Shown piece by piece: positions 13,353-24,845 of a DNA stretch of 64,000 nt; position 1 is the first letter of the stretch, and the number at the start of each line of letters is the position of its first letter. The position numbers and the translations under genes were made by a program. The stretch is from Hofstenia miamia (taxonomy: Eukaryota > Xenacoelomorpha > Acoela): positions 409,289-473,288 of the forward strand of contig SCFE01000057.1 of assembly GCA_004352715.1 (NCBI GenBank), given 5' to 3'. The notes under the pieces were generated by a model. It made no database searches. It saw only the letters and a program-made list of their open reading frames with translations, and was not told the DNA's origin.

Positions 13353-13882
13353 CTTTCTCCGTTCCAAAATAAGAACGAATTTGATTCTTGAATTGGATTA
13401 TTGACTACACATTGTTAAGACGATAGATTGGATAAAAATAGATTTACGTACGTAGTGTTCTCAAGTCAAGTCGTTTTACCGCCATAAACAAATAGCAGCA
13501 TATTCAAGTGTCTTTGTACATTCACTCGCTGACGCTTTAATTTTTTTGAAATGGACACTGAGGAAGCTCAAGATATTGCTTAAAAGGATGTAAACCCAAT
13601 ACAACAAACGAAACTCGACAGGCTATTTTACTTTTTATGTCACAAAAATGGTCGTTTCGGAAAAGGAGCTACCGAGGAAAAAGAAAATTGTTCATAGTAT
13701 TTGCTGACACGTTGATGGAAGTGAAGGATATGGTGCAAGTGTTGTTTGTTATACTTGTACACCAGAAATTAGTTGCAAAAATCACTCGATAATGTTAATT
13801 TTGCATGCATTTATATATTCGCTCACTTATTTTGGAATTTTTTAAACAGTGGGATTGCTCACTTATTTTGGGGCGGAGGAAG
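13353..13882 (+). mobile_element. Mariner/Stowaway-like element, 530 bp, with transposase remnant
   Basis: The ends are inverted repeats of 21 bp with 18 matches: CTCCGTTCCAAAATAAG within the left end and CTCCGCCCCAAAATAAG in the reverse complement of the right. TA dinucleotides flank both sides (13351-13352 and 13883-13884), as expected for Tc1/mariner target duplication. The interior at 13550-13760 holds a short plus-strand start (MDTEEAQDIA followed by a stop) and a KGATEE-like string. This loosely resembles the N-terminal DNA-binding region of DD39D-type mariner transposases. The CTCCGTTCC terminus resembles that of plant Stowaway/mariner elements. The copy is non-autonomous; the transposase match is tentative. 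Confidence 0.75.
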
Positions 13883-14093
13883 TATAAAATTATATGACGG
13901 TCTATGATATTTTACAAAATAGAATATTTAAGGATCACAAATTTAAAATTGTTTTTTTAAAAGAACGAAAATCAATACATATAAAATTAAAATTACAGTG
14001 ATTATTTTTTGGTGATCGATTCTGAAAAACTTGTACAATGTTTGAGATGCTGAGGATAACACTATTTAATGAGTTTGTGTTCCAGATGTCAGA

Positions 14094-14443
14094 TTAGACA
14101 TGAATTGCTTGAACCCTAATCACCATATCTTGATAATAGAAATCGTATTTAGATCTCAAAAGGCACTTCTGGCAGAAGACATAAAAGACATCTTGGAGAA
14201 TACTTTGATAGCAATTGGTGACCATCATCCTAGAGCTTCCACTGATAGTGGTATGAAGGATATACCAGCTGCTGAACATTATTCTGCGTATTTAGTAAGC
14301 TTTCGGTTGTCTGAAACTTCCAGAGCATGAACAGCATTAGTACCCGCAAGAGAAACAATCGAAGGCTGCAGTGAACTAATTACAGTCACGTCTAGAGCGG
14401 CTGGTCGGCCAGAAGACCAGCATGGCAAAAATATGTCCCCAGG
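14094..14443 (-). pseudogene. Relic of RT-family ORF, C-terminal nuclease-like domain (copy A, 3' part)
   Basis: On the minus strand this translates, just inside the gap edge, to PGDIFLPCW, then GRPAALDVTV, a further RKLTKYAE string, a stop, and AGISFIPLSVEALG. The order P-x-D, about 14 residues, D-V-T-V, then K..KY and an F-I-P-L-x-V-E-x-L-G strand is that of restriction-like (PD-(D/E)XK) endonuclease domains at the C-termini of R2-type non-LTR retroelements. The nuclease assignment is an inference from this spacing. It continues the RT relic at 15367-16440, from which it is separated by a CR1 fragment and a sequence gap. Several stops follow, so it is a pseudogene. Confidence 0.6.
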
Positions 14444-14708
14444 NNNNNNNNNNNNNNNNNNNNNNNNNNNNNNNNNNNNNNNNNNNNNNNNNNNNNNNNN
14501 NNNNNNNNNNNNNNNNNNNNNNNNNNNNNNNNNNNNNNNNNNNNNNNNNNNNNNNNNNNNNNNNNNNNNNNNNNNNNNNNNNNNNNNNNNNNNNNNNNNN
14601 NNNNNNNNNNNNNNNNNNNNNNNNNNNNNNNNNNNNNNNNNNNNNNNNNNNNNNNNNNNNNNNNNNNNNNNNNNNNNNNNNNNNNNNNNNNNNNNNNNNN
14701 NNNNNNNN
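14444..14708. other. Assembly gap (265 N)
   Basis: A run of undetermined bases. The 30 bp immediately before the gap (ending at 14443) are repeated exactly right after it (14709-14738). The gap is therefore probably artificial and the two edges overlap. Confidence 0.95.
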
Positions 14709-14875
14709 AGACCAGCATGGCAAAAATATGTCCCCAGGTCAAGCACGAGACTCAGTGAGGGGCTAGACTTTTCAAGCACATTTAGAAACAGTTGCAAAAA
14801 TACCGTACCTAACTCGATCATGTCGCGCAATTCTTTCAGCATCAACCGCGCATGACATAGGTATGATCACTGAAT
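14709..14875 (-). pseudogene. Relic of RT-family ORF, linker before nuclease-like domain (copy A, middle)
   Basis: The minus strand encodes, with frameshifts, AERIARHDRVRYGIFATVSK followed by the same PGDIF region as on the other side of the gap. An RHD-R---I basic stretch before the PxD motif matches the layout expected upstream of the terminal nuclease-like domain in this RT family. The left limit is the gap and the right limit is where CR1-like sequence begins. It carries internal stops and is non-functional. Confidence 0.5.
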
Positions 14876-14984
14876 AAATCCAAAGGCTTAAAGCATTTTG
14901 CACAATTTTTGTCATCATCATCAATTAAGGGGATGCCAAGCCGATAACAAAGCAAAATTCGGAATTCAGCAGGAGCGAAGGAAA

Positions 14985-15366
14985 GTCCACATTGATAATT
15001 ACTTGACTATAAGAAAAAAGAAGTTCATATGCCAATCATGACGATGCTTCATAATTCAGAAGATGCTTTGCATTAATACAATTTTGGGATATTTCAAATC
15101 AGCGGTCACATTACAGTAAACTGCAATTTCCGTTATATGCGCAAATTCGCATTCAACTTATAATTCGAGGAATTCTAAATTCAGGAAAGTGAAGTGTACA
15201 AAATATTTTCTTAAAAATTCATTTTTAAACTCAAAAATTGAACTATGGAATAACTTACAAAGATAGTCAATCAAACATTTTAAATTTTTCGGGCTAAAAA
15301 ATTACTCAAGTCAAATCCTTCAAATATCTTGGAGTAATAATCGATAATAAATTAAACGACTCAAAT
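14985..15366 (+). mobile_element. Rearranged CR1-type LINE 3' fragments inserted in copy A
   Basis: Bases 14990-15260 match 17790-18057 at high identity. Bases 15261-15366 then match 17485-17593, which lies upstream of the first block in the LINE. The pieces are therefore in shuffled order, as would result from tandem copies with a deletion or from a rearranged insertion. The second block reads SFKYLGVIIDNKLNDSN, the region after the RT fingers/thumb in CR1 ORF2. The join to minus-strand RT-family sequence is abrupt at 15366/15367. Confidence 0.75.
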
Positions 15367-16440
15367 CGCAGCCAACCAATCCCCACTTTCTGGTATGGAA
15401 CAAGAGAGAAGTTTTGCTTTATTGCGAGGAGACAAACTGCAGAATAAACAAGTATTCTGGTTAACTTGCTCTAAAAGTGAACAAATACACGTCTGTGTCT
15501 TTGGGTCCATGTGTAAAGGCATTTCAGACAACGCTAGTCGTTTGCTAGAAAGTTCTTGCAAACACTGATGTGGCAGAGAGTACATATACTCACCAATGAG
15601 AACAATCTGTTTACATAGTTCTTTATTGTCAACATATGACCCAAGAACGCAGCAGAAGCAATTGTTGATGCTAGTGGTAATCCTAGACCTCCTTTAGAAT
15701 TTGGCAACGATGCCTGTAGTCTTTGTGACAGAAACAGCTGCACTCGCTATACTTTCTAGAGATTGATGAACTGTTGAATCAAATTTTCTAAGTTCTGCTG
15801 TAACAGTTGCGGGATTAGAAGTTCTTAAACAAAAAGATATCTTAGGTAGTGAAGCACAGTTCCTCAACAAATGCAATTCTAACTGTGGGCCTTCAAGTAA
15901 TTTTATGTCATTCATAATTTCAATGGACTTTTAAACACGTTTCGAAAAAAACAAATTTTGGAGATTTGAAGATAAGAGCTCCAAGAGTGATAAGACCATC
16001 TTTTTATCTGTTGATTGTTTTGGGCAAAGCACTGAACTCGCAAAAGATTAGGCGACCATACTTCACATTTAGCTAAACTAATTTCCAAGCCTACTTTTTT
16101 CATAGCTAACACCACAAACTAAAATACTTTACACAAAGATGGGACGTCCCCAACCAGAGAACCATCATCTAAATACCATGCGTTGCATGCTAATTCAGGA
16201 AATTTATCTTTGATAACAGAAACGATCGGGTGAATAGCTAAAGCAAACAAAATGGGAGGCAAATGATCACCTTGTTGAACTCGGCAAGCTGAAAGCAAGG
16301 ATTTAGATCCAAATTTCAATCGAGAAGGTTGGGAGTAGCAAAAATAGACCTAAGGATATAACTGTGGAAAATGAAGTTTAATCTGAGAAAGTATTGCTGA
16401 ATGATTAAGACTGTTAAGAATGTATATGTTTATCACAAAT
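15367..16440 (-). pseudogene. Decayed reverse transcriptase of an unusual RT family (copy A, RT core)
   Basis: Reading down the minus strand: NHSAILSQIKLHFPQLYP, a stop at 16350-16352 where tryptophan would be expected, CYSQPSRLKFGSKSLLSAC, RVQQGDHLPPILFALAIHP (RT motif B/4) and CNAWYLDDGSLVGD (catalytic YLDD at 16164-16175). Then come KCEVWSPN, LLRNCASLPKISFCLRTSNP, LPNSKGGLGLPLAS and LLSCSIPESGDWL. This order is that of an RT palm and thumb followed by a long family-specific extension. At least four frameshifts or stops break it. The N-terminal half is missing beyond 16440, where hAT sequence follows. A second copy is at 51950-58740. The family resembles RT-like ORFs annotated as hypothetical proteins in several invertebrate genomes; I have no formal clade name for it. 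Confidence 0.78.
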
Positions 16441-16485
16441 GGCTCTGTGTCTACATTGCTTCCGATAAGAAAACACGAAGAATAT

Positions 16486-16762
16486 TAGTTTGAAAAGCAG
16501 GAAATTCCGGATCTTATTTGTTTAGAAAATGAGGTTGTTTTGGATATGTTCCCCATTTATTGACTGTTATTACAAAACTCCGAAGAAAATTACAATATCA
16601 GAAGCATCCGTAGAGAGAGCATTTTCTCTGCATTAGCTGATTCATACGCGGCTAAAAGCAAATCTGACGGAATAATCAATGGACAATCAGCTATTTATCC
16701 GGTATAATCTGAATGTTATTCTCGATGTTGCTGAGTGAGAAGTCGAAATTGCGAGAGAAGAT
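16486..16762 (+). pseudogene. hAT transposase C-terminal (dimerisation) fragment
   Basis: In one plus-strand frame from about 16580: KITISEASVERAFSLH, a stop, LIHTRLKANLTE, a stop, and QLFIRYNLNVILDVAE. SEASVERAFS followed by a basic helix and an LFIRYN strand is the conserved hAT C-terminal dimerisation domain. Upstream, FENEVVLDMFPIY may belong to the same ORF. Two in-frame stops and the absence of the DDE region show it is a dead fragment. It differs from the other hAT relic at 5596-5999. Confidence 0.75.
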
Positions 16763-17299
16763 ATCGAGGGGTCAAAATCAGAACCGGAATTGTCCAAAAA
16801 CATGGAATCGAGTAAATCCGCTTTTAATGTTGTAAAGTGCCATTAAAAAATCTGTTTTATCTTTTTTAAAGATAATTTCAGTACATAAAACTGAAAATGA
16901 TAAAATTTCCGGTTTTGGCATACATTTTTTTTCAAATGACATTTTCGGTTTTGACTTTTTCTCCAAGATAAGGACTATTACATTTGGGCGCTGGCGATTT
17001 AAGCACTAACCACGCCTATAATGTGTATGATTCTTGAATATATGATAGTTATCAGGTATCACAGCTCGAATATTCAAACAAAAATTTCGTCGAATTGGGC
17101 AATTTTGGTTCTGGATTTGAGCTCACGATATGATGTTAATGCCAATTGAAGACCCTGAATGATTGAATTCTGTATAACATAATGTTTTGTTGTTTTTAAA
17201 CAATGATCGAAATAAAGAATTCTGAAAACTTTAAGTTTTCTTATACATTTTATTAGCTGGCCGTATACAGCAAATAGTCAGAAAAAGCATTTTTTTCCG

Positions 17300-18376
17300 T
17301 ATACGACATTTTAACTATCCCTGTTCATAAAAAATCTATTCTTTCAAATATTTATTTTATCAAATAGAAACATCAATGGATAAATTGAAAACAATCACTT
17401 TCAACTGCTAAAATATTTTGATATGCACCACTTAACTGTAAATCTCTTTAAAACAGAATTCTGTGTTATGTTTATTTTTCACAAAAATAGTCAATCACTC
17501 ATTTTAAATTTCTCGGGGTCAAAAATTACTCAAGTCAAATCCTTCAAATATCTTGGAGCAACAATCGATAATAAATTAAACGACTCAAATCACATACGCA
17601 TAGTATTATGCAAAATGGCTATGGGGATTAAAACTATTTCACATGTAGGCGATTTTGTAAATTCCACAATGAAATCAAACTTGGTTAACTCTCTAGTATT
17701 AAGTCATCATCGATAATGAAAAGTTTTATTTAATGATATAAACCATTCGTTAATAAATAAGATCGACTCACTAATTAAATTGGCAGCAAACATTGATAAT
17801 TACTCGACTATGAGCAAAAAAAGTTCATATTCTAATCATGACCATGCTTCATATTTCAGAAGATGCTTTTCATTAATACAATTTTGGGATACTTCAAATC
17901 AGCGGTCACATACAGTAAACTGCAATTCCCGTTATATGCGCAAATGCGCATTCAACTTATAATTCGAGGAATTCTAAATTCAGGAAAGTGAAGGATACAA
18001 AATATTTTCCTAAAAATTCATTTTTAAACTCAACAATTAAACTATGGAATAACTTGCAAATTGATATAAAACAAATAAAGAATCGCAGGAAATTTAAAAG
18101 TCAAATCAATTACTACCTCCAGAAGCAATATAACCCTAAAATTGGCTCTACGTCATGTAAAGGATTTGTTTTCAAAAAATATCATTAGTTAAAATAGTTA
18201 GCAATAAACTGGGTAAACTCGAAATTCTGTATTTATTCGTGTTTTTGTTGACTTTTATTGTTTTTTGTGCTTCCTGTTATTATTGACGCATTAAGTGTAG
18301 CATTAGTAGGTTTTGTTGAGGTGTTTAACTATGCCAATGAACTACACTTAGAAAGAAATTCTATTCTATTCTATGA
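17300..18376 (+). mobile_element. CR1-type LINE, 5'-truncated, 3' end of ORF2 with (TTCTA)n tail
   Basis: The plus strand encodes the C-terminal part of a CR1-like ORF2. It reads VNLFKTEFCVM (compare VNPLKTQFCIV in the intact LINE), VKSFKYLGATIDNKLNDSN and CKMAMGIKTISHV, then further downstream KNSFLNSTIKLWNNLQIDIKQ (compare KNSFLNTAINMWNELPKYIKQ) and CKGFVFKKYH at the C-terminus, which ends at 18188. Stops after VLSHHR at about 17714 and later frameshifts inactivate it. The 3' UTR ends in a short TTCTA tandem tail at about 18357-18376, a typical CR1/L2-type microsatellite tail. It is related to, but diverged from, the intact LINE at 52286-56716. Confidence 0.82.
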
Positions 18377-19735
18377 TATATACAATATGCATTTTTATTC
18401 ATTCCCCTGAAATTATTTTTCTGTATGGTAATGCTTTTTTTAGTTTAACATTAAATTTTAGGGTATTATAAGAATATTGGTTGAGAATTTTAGTTGTTTT
18501 GCAAACGCAGGATTGAGTCGCGAATAAATGTTGAAAATCTCAGGTTATGAATCTTAGTATATATGCATTGATTCTAACAGCAGAAATTGTATAAAAAATC
18601 AATGAGTTTTTTAATAACACTATGAAAATGAGGTTCAAAAGCATGCCTTAGGGAATTTAACATAAATGATCTTCATTGAAATGAGACGTGCAATAAGTAT
18701 GTTGAAGTTTATATAATCTTAGTAAGTATTGTTCAAAAACTTATAACATTTTCAGTATACATTGTATCATAAATCCACTAAAAATGATGTATGTTTAATG
18801 TCTCCAATAGTGGAAGACAATGAATTTAAACAATAAATGAAAATTTGCATATGAAAGCATAGCACGTCAATTGCTACGCTTAACTATGCGATTATAAATA
18901 ATAATTAAGAAACCAACTCTTCACAATGATATTTAATGAGAAATAACAATCTTTTGAAAAATAGTCAATTTGCATTAATAAAATCTTAGTTTACAAATAG
19001 AGCTATGCAGTGATTTATCTAGACAATTTGGGTAAACTTATAAATTGAAAAATCTATAAAGCAATGTAAATGTTATTCTATGCTTTCGATAACAACTAAT
19101 TGAATTTTAACGGTGAAGTTTCAAATATAACCTTTCAAGTTTCTTCAATAAATAATCAAAATAGAGGGTAATTATTTTTTACATTGATAGTTTTGTAGCT
19201 GTTTCAAGATTGTCAAGTTGCTATCAATAACTTTAAATATTATTTAAGTAATTTCTGCATAAACAATTTTTTGCATATTATTCTAAATTTGACCATCAAT
19301 TGTTTCTTGAGATTGATTTGATAAAATACATTTCAAAGGACACCTAAAAAATACACATTTTAGACAATTACAAATTTCAGACAACTTATTTCTTATAAAT
19401 TAGGGGTGCACATACTTACTGCGGCACATAAAATAAACTTTTAGTAGAATCAACATTTCCTGATTAATTAAAAATTGCCAAAGCTAAAACAATATATAAA
19501 AAAGAAGCAAATCTAATTCAGGTATAAGCTCATATTTTAGCATTCATCTTCAACATGGGCCCTGCCTCATAGATGTGTCCATATAAAAACTTTTCAGTAT
19601 TTTCCTACAGGCTTGGATGAAGTTGTTCAAAATGTGGAAAATCTGTCTGTTGCGTTAAAGTAACATTAGCGGAAATAAAGTTGTTGAAGTATTATCAAAT
19701 GCATTAAAACTACTTTGTCAATTAACATTCAAGCG
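18377..19735. other. AT-rich non-coding stretch
   Basis: No gene or repeat boundary is recognised between the LINE tail and the next RT fragment. Confidence 0.5.
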
Positions 19736-20500
19736 ATGTGTAAATGATATGGATTAGTACTTTAATAGTATTAATTTACAATTGGCAAATGATGCTCTCA
19801 TTTAAAAAAATGATGTTTTACTTTTACAAGAAAATGTCGAAAAAGTCAAACATTCTTTAATAATTATTTTTTAACATTGAAAAAACTATATTTATGGTAA
19901 TAAAATAGAATCAGCATTAGAAAGTATTAGTATCTGCACTAACATCATTTAAGAATCACGAATAATGAAATATTTGGAGATAGTGATCGATAACAAATTG
20001 AATGGTTCTACCCCATTTTTTCGTACTCATCCTGTTTATTAATAGATTTAAAGAAAAAGGAAAAATTGAAGTTGGAGAACTTATTTAGCGGGGAATAAAC
20101 ATAATTAGTGACGAAAATCTAAAAGAAATAATATGTAAATACCATCCAACATTACTCGAACGCTTCAAAATATTAATGTCTTGGAAAAAGAAAGTTGAAC
20201 ATTTCTAAAAATATGCAACTGCATTTGAAAGACAAAGTATAATAGAAAATTAATTAAGAATGTATTCTTACATTCTTCAATTCCTCTATGTATAACAAAT
20301 TGGACAATACGAAAATGGAAAAAATAGATTATTTGGGAAAAAGTTAAAATACATGAGTGTAAAGAATAATATCAATTACCAGACTAGTTTATAAAGATGT
20401 ACAGTTCAAGATAAAAAGGGCAAAATATTTGTTTATATATGTATTATATGAATGTAACTAAGAAAGAAAACAGTTACTAGGATAAAAAAGCTTATATGAA
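19736..20500 (+). mobile_element. Strongly decayed CR1-type LINE RT fragment
   Basis: Bases 19755-19860 give LANDALI, a stop, then NDVLLLQENVEKVKHSL. This corresponds to the YADD strand (one Asp already changed to Asn) and the helix after it. At 19960-20005 the words MKYLEIVIDNKLNGS match the FKYLG.IDNKLN region of the other CR1 copies. Many stops follow. The 3' limit is uncertain. Confidence 0.6.
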
Positions 20501-23500
20501 GAAAAAGGCATAGTTTAATTTCTTAATATGTTTGTAAGCTGTATACATTTACTGTATATGTACATGAAAATTTAACATATTCTGTTGTTATTGTTGTTAC
20601 TTATCTAAAAATTTACACTAATTCCAACCCTATTTATGTGTAATTCCTAGATTTTTAAAAACACATTATCTGGAAAGGATGTAGTGTATTTACCATGTAT
20701 GAAATTAACTACCATGGAGATATAAATATTTTAAGGCTGTTTAAAAATAAAATTACCACAAGCATTTTCTATTAACAATATAATCTTCATTAATATATTG
20801 CTACAAATTCTAATGTCATTATGATTTTCTTAAATGAAATTATAAGTTTATTTGAGCATCTGGTTTACTATTTACTAATTACATGTAATATGGGATTCTT
20901 TGATTTTGTTAAAAGGTTTTCTGCTATTGCAATTTGAAAGTCTAAATTAATATCTTTTTAATTTGTATTGAATACATATATTTAATTTTCGCATGAACTT
21001 TTATTGTTGATTTCAATACATATTTTTTGACATAATTTGACATGCGTCAGAGTAGAGTAAAGCAAGAGAATATAGTACCGGTGAGTGATTAATAGAGTAA
21101 TCGATTTAATTTGTTCGATAAGAATTGAATAATTGACGAATTCGACTAATTTTTATTGTCGATTAGTCGATTAATCGCTACGATCTATACAGATTATATT
21201 GTCCTAAAAAGAATTGACTTCAAATTTAATATGCATTGTCAATATATTGCTAATTTAAATTTAGGATATCCTCTGACATATAAGTGAATATAATATAATA
21301 TAATTGAATGTCATGTGCAGTACATTAGCATAGATAACAACCTCAACAAAAGCTGCCACTCCATCTCATACCAACGTAGTAATCGGAAACGAGACAATAA
21401 AAGGCAACAAACAAGGCAAGTTATATTTCATGCTCTCAATCTTTGTATAAAGATTTTAATTAATTGCACAATTTCAAAATACTTTTGTTAGCGTAAGCGT
21501 GGTGCACGAGCACAACACGACACGAAATTTAAAAAAAATCCCGCACGAGTCCGGTACGGCACGAAAATCTATAAATTTTTTCGCTGAATGTAAAAGGCAT
21601 CTTACAGTAAACTATGCCGCTATGAATGAAATGTTTTTAGTGGCAAATTTTCAATACTTAACACATTTGTTCTAGAAGCAAAACTATCAATGATTTTAAT
21701 GTGCATTTTAATAGATTTAGAAATTAAAAATCACAATTATATTTAAGAACTATTTTAATGTGGGCACGACATTTTCTGTAAAAATGGGAATGAAAGGCCC
21801 CAAGCACGACACAACACGATATAATGAACGCCACTGCTCCAACACTGCTGGTACGCAAGTAACGCAATCAACTGTGGTTTCCATTGCACCTAATTATTAG
21901 CAGAGAGTAAAAGTGGATAGTTTGAAAATCTTAACGTGCGCAGAAATTTTTATGTCTTGAATCGATTATGCCTCATGAGGTCAATTCAATTGTTCACGGA
22001 CCACCTCAATGGGCTACTTCTCTAAAATAAGTGAGTTAAAGTAACTTGTTTTACTAGTGGGCTACAGACCTCCTGACTTCCTGAACGTAAATTTTGGAAA
22101 TTTCAAAGAAAATAGTTAATCTTTTAGAGTCTAGCAAGCTCAGCAAATTCTTTAATACAAATTTTCAACTTTACATTGGAGCACGATTCCCAATAGAAAT
22201 GCCAATGTTTCACAATTTCCATATTTCATAATAGTTTTGGAAAGAATTAATTGAAAATGTATAAAAAACGTTTGTACTTTTAACTGTACACTATGCGGCT
22301 TAAGGTTAATATTTAATCGCTCACTGTCTGGATCGCTCTGCTGTTAATTAAGGCATTAGCTGAGAAAGGTAATATTGAATTAACTTTTATGTATACTGCT
22401 AAAATTATTCTGTTGAAAATCCTTCACATTGCACTACCCACAAATTTCACTATGGTCAGTGTTGCAACCGTTTCTAGACATTATGTTCCATAAAAAAATT
22501 GCAAGCAATTTTGCGATGTAATATAACATAGATATAAATAACCTTAGCAAAATTCCTATGTAGTTTCTGTGAAAATGAAATAGAGTGTCACTTTGTCACA
22601 AACGTTACTATATGGAATTTCCCCATATATTTAGTATTTTATGATTATATTATGTACTACCGTACATGGAAGCATTGTTTTCCATTTTAAAATTCCTAGT
22701 AATAGATCTAGTAGTGGACTGACGATATATTTTAATATTTGAACTTATCGTTGATCATTTTTGTTTGTATATAACCTCAGCAATCATCCTGAAAGTCCAA
22801 TAGTTACTACCTGGATATAAAAAACCTAAATGAATAATGATCCAATATGCAAATAATATGACATCATTTATTTGTAATGTAACTTATATGATTCATGTAT
22901 CCATGTATATATATATATATATGTATATGTATATATGCTGTAAAAGTACATATATACTTTTTTCAATAAATTTGCTCTGAACCTAATATATTTTGAGCAT
23001 TGATTTATCAAATTCTAGTTTTTTACTTTACTTTTATAAAATCTTTTTATCTGACGTTATTCAATTACTAACATGATAATGTACAGATTTTTTAAAAATT
23101 ACAGCAATTATATTAATTATTGTGTAAACAGATAGTTTTACAATGTACTAAAAGAACAACCAAATTAAAAAACAGATAAAATTATAATGGGTCATTTCGA
23201 ATTTGCTTATGCACTCTTAAATCAAAAACTGCAATTCATTGTTTAATATAAAATTTATCAATTGAATTTTTGCAGTCTTGTGCCCTAGTGCACATACATG
23301 TGTATAGATATACATTTATATATATGTTGCTAATACTGAAAGGTCAAGTGTGTCACAGGAAACCTTATTTATGCATTGCATGATTCCTAATAAAGTCTTA
23401 TATTGCTATATTTCAAGGCTTTCTATTTAAAGCAAATCTATCAGCTACAAATTCATTATAAAACAGTGTTACATTATAAATCAAATGAAATGTTGCAACA

Positions 23501-24845
23501 GAAAATTTAGGGAAGAAAGAAATTCTGAGAATACTCTTTACGAGTACTGCTTTGATTTTTTTTCAAAAAGTATGCCAATGAAATATAGATAACAACAAAC
23601 TATCTATTTTGTTGGTTTAATTACTTGAAGTTCTTTGTAATATTTAGTTAAGTGAGTGTATCTAGGTACAACAACTTTTTTAGTGGCCTAGTTACTCATT
23701 TTATCACTCTTGTTCCAATTGCAATCAAAGAGCCATAGCTTGTAATCCCATAAAAGTGCACACGAGTATAATCTATGAGAAGATGCCTATGCACGCAATC
23801 TCTTAACAATGAAAGTATTGAGTTGAAACCTGCAAGTCTTTAAACCTTATTTTTCAGAAACTTTGAAAAATCTAAATTTTGATCAAAATTTATATCTTAG
23901 AATTCATTATTGAAGCATTGTCCATTTTTATAGCGTATTTGTTAGATACTACTGCTACTACTAGTAGTAAAACAATTTATTGCAATTTTATAAATTATAA
24001 AATAATTAAACATTTATTCACAGAATGATCGGCATTGCTTCTGATTTAAAAATTATTCGACATGGAAGTTTTGAGAAGTACTTCTTTCTTGTTGTTGAAG
24101 CATGCAGAAAATGGTTTCTTAGAACAAATTTACAGAAATTGGATGTGCGTAAATTTTATGGAAGATATCAGACGAACTTTGCACATAACCTAGATTTAAA
24201 TACTACTACTATTCAAAGCAATCAATTGCATACTATAAACTACAGAACAAAACAAAGTTTCTAAATAAGCATTTGCATTAGAGTGAGAGTTATGAACATT
24301 TAGTAAAATGAAAATTTTAGTTGTACTACTCTTTCCCAGTATGATGAATTTTGAAAAAATAATTTTGAATAAGTTTTTCTGCTTAATCTGGATTCTGTAT
24401 TCCAGTGACATGTCAATGTAAATCATTGATACCTTAATAAAAAGGAATTTTTTCCATGACTGTTGTTAATGAGGGCTTTTTAAAATATTTATTGGTTCTT
24501 TTATTATGAGTTAATACATTCTCAAAACCATCACAGCTGAAAGCAGGATTGTTCCCCACTAAAATGTTTATTAAATACAAGTACGTAAGATACATAATGT
24601 ACTTTGTTGGTTTCATAATATTGTGCCAAACATGATAAGGAGATACATGAGTAAATCTTGGGTGATCAACAATATTAGTTCCAGTTCGATAGCTTTTTTA
24701 TGTTGTTAAATTTTAAAATATAACTACCTAATACAATCAAGTTTAGTCCATCAAGCACATAAATTGCCACTTCGATTGGATAACTATAATTATGTTCCTC
24801 TTACGTAAGCGCTACCACTTACGCTCATTGGTTAATTTCGGCCTA
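20501..24845. other. Long AT-rich non-coding stretch with scattered repeat motifs
   Basis: No gene is supported. Bases 21078-21185 repeat CGATTAATCG/CGATTAGTCG motifs, as at the ends of some small DNA transposons. Bases 21500-21840 carry CACGACACG-type repeats at both sides, and the right side ends in GAACGCCACTG, which suggests a decayed hAT-like MITE. Short (TA)n runs lie at 22907-22936. The 79-codon frame at 24025-24264 shows no recognisable domain and may be chance. Confidence 0.5.

Noticed and set aside
14279-14855. Frames of 114-188 codons spanning the gap at 14444-14708
   Set aside because: Mostly N's; only the short real flanks carry RT-family sequence and they are annotated separately.
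21500-21840. Possible MITE with CACGACACG words
   Set aside because: The words at the two sides are direct rather than inverted and no target duplication is visible.
24025-24264. Plus-strand 79-codon frame with an acceptor-like CACAG upstream
   Set aside because: No recognised domain and no convincing donor; could be chance in AT-rich DNA.
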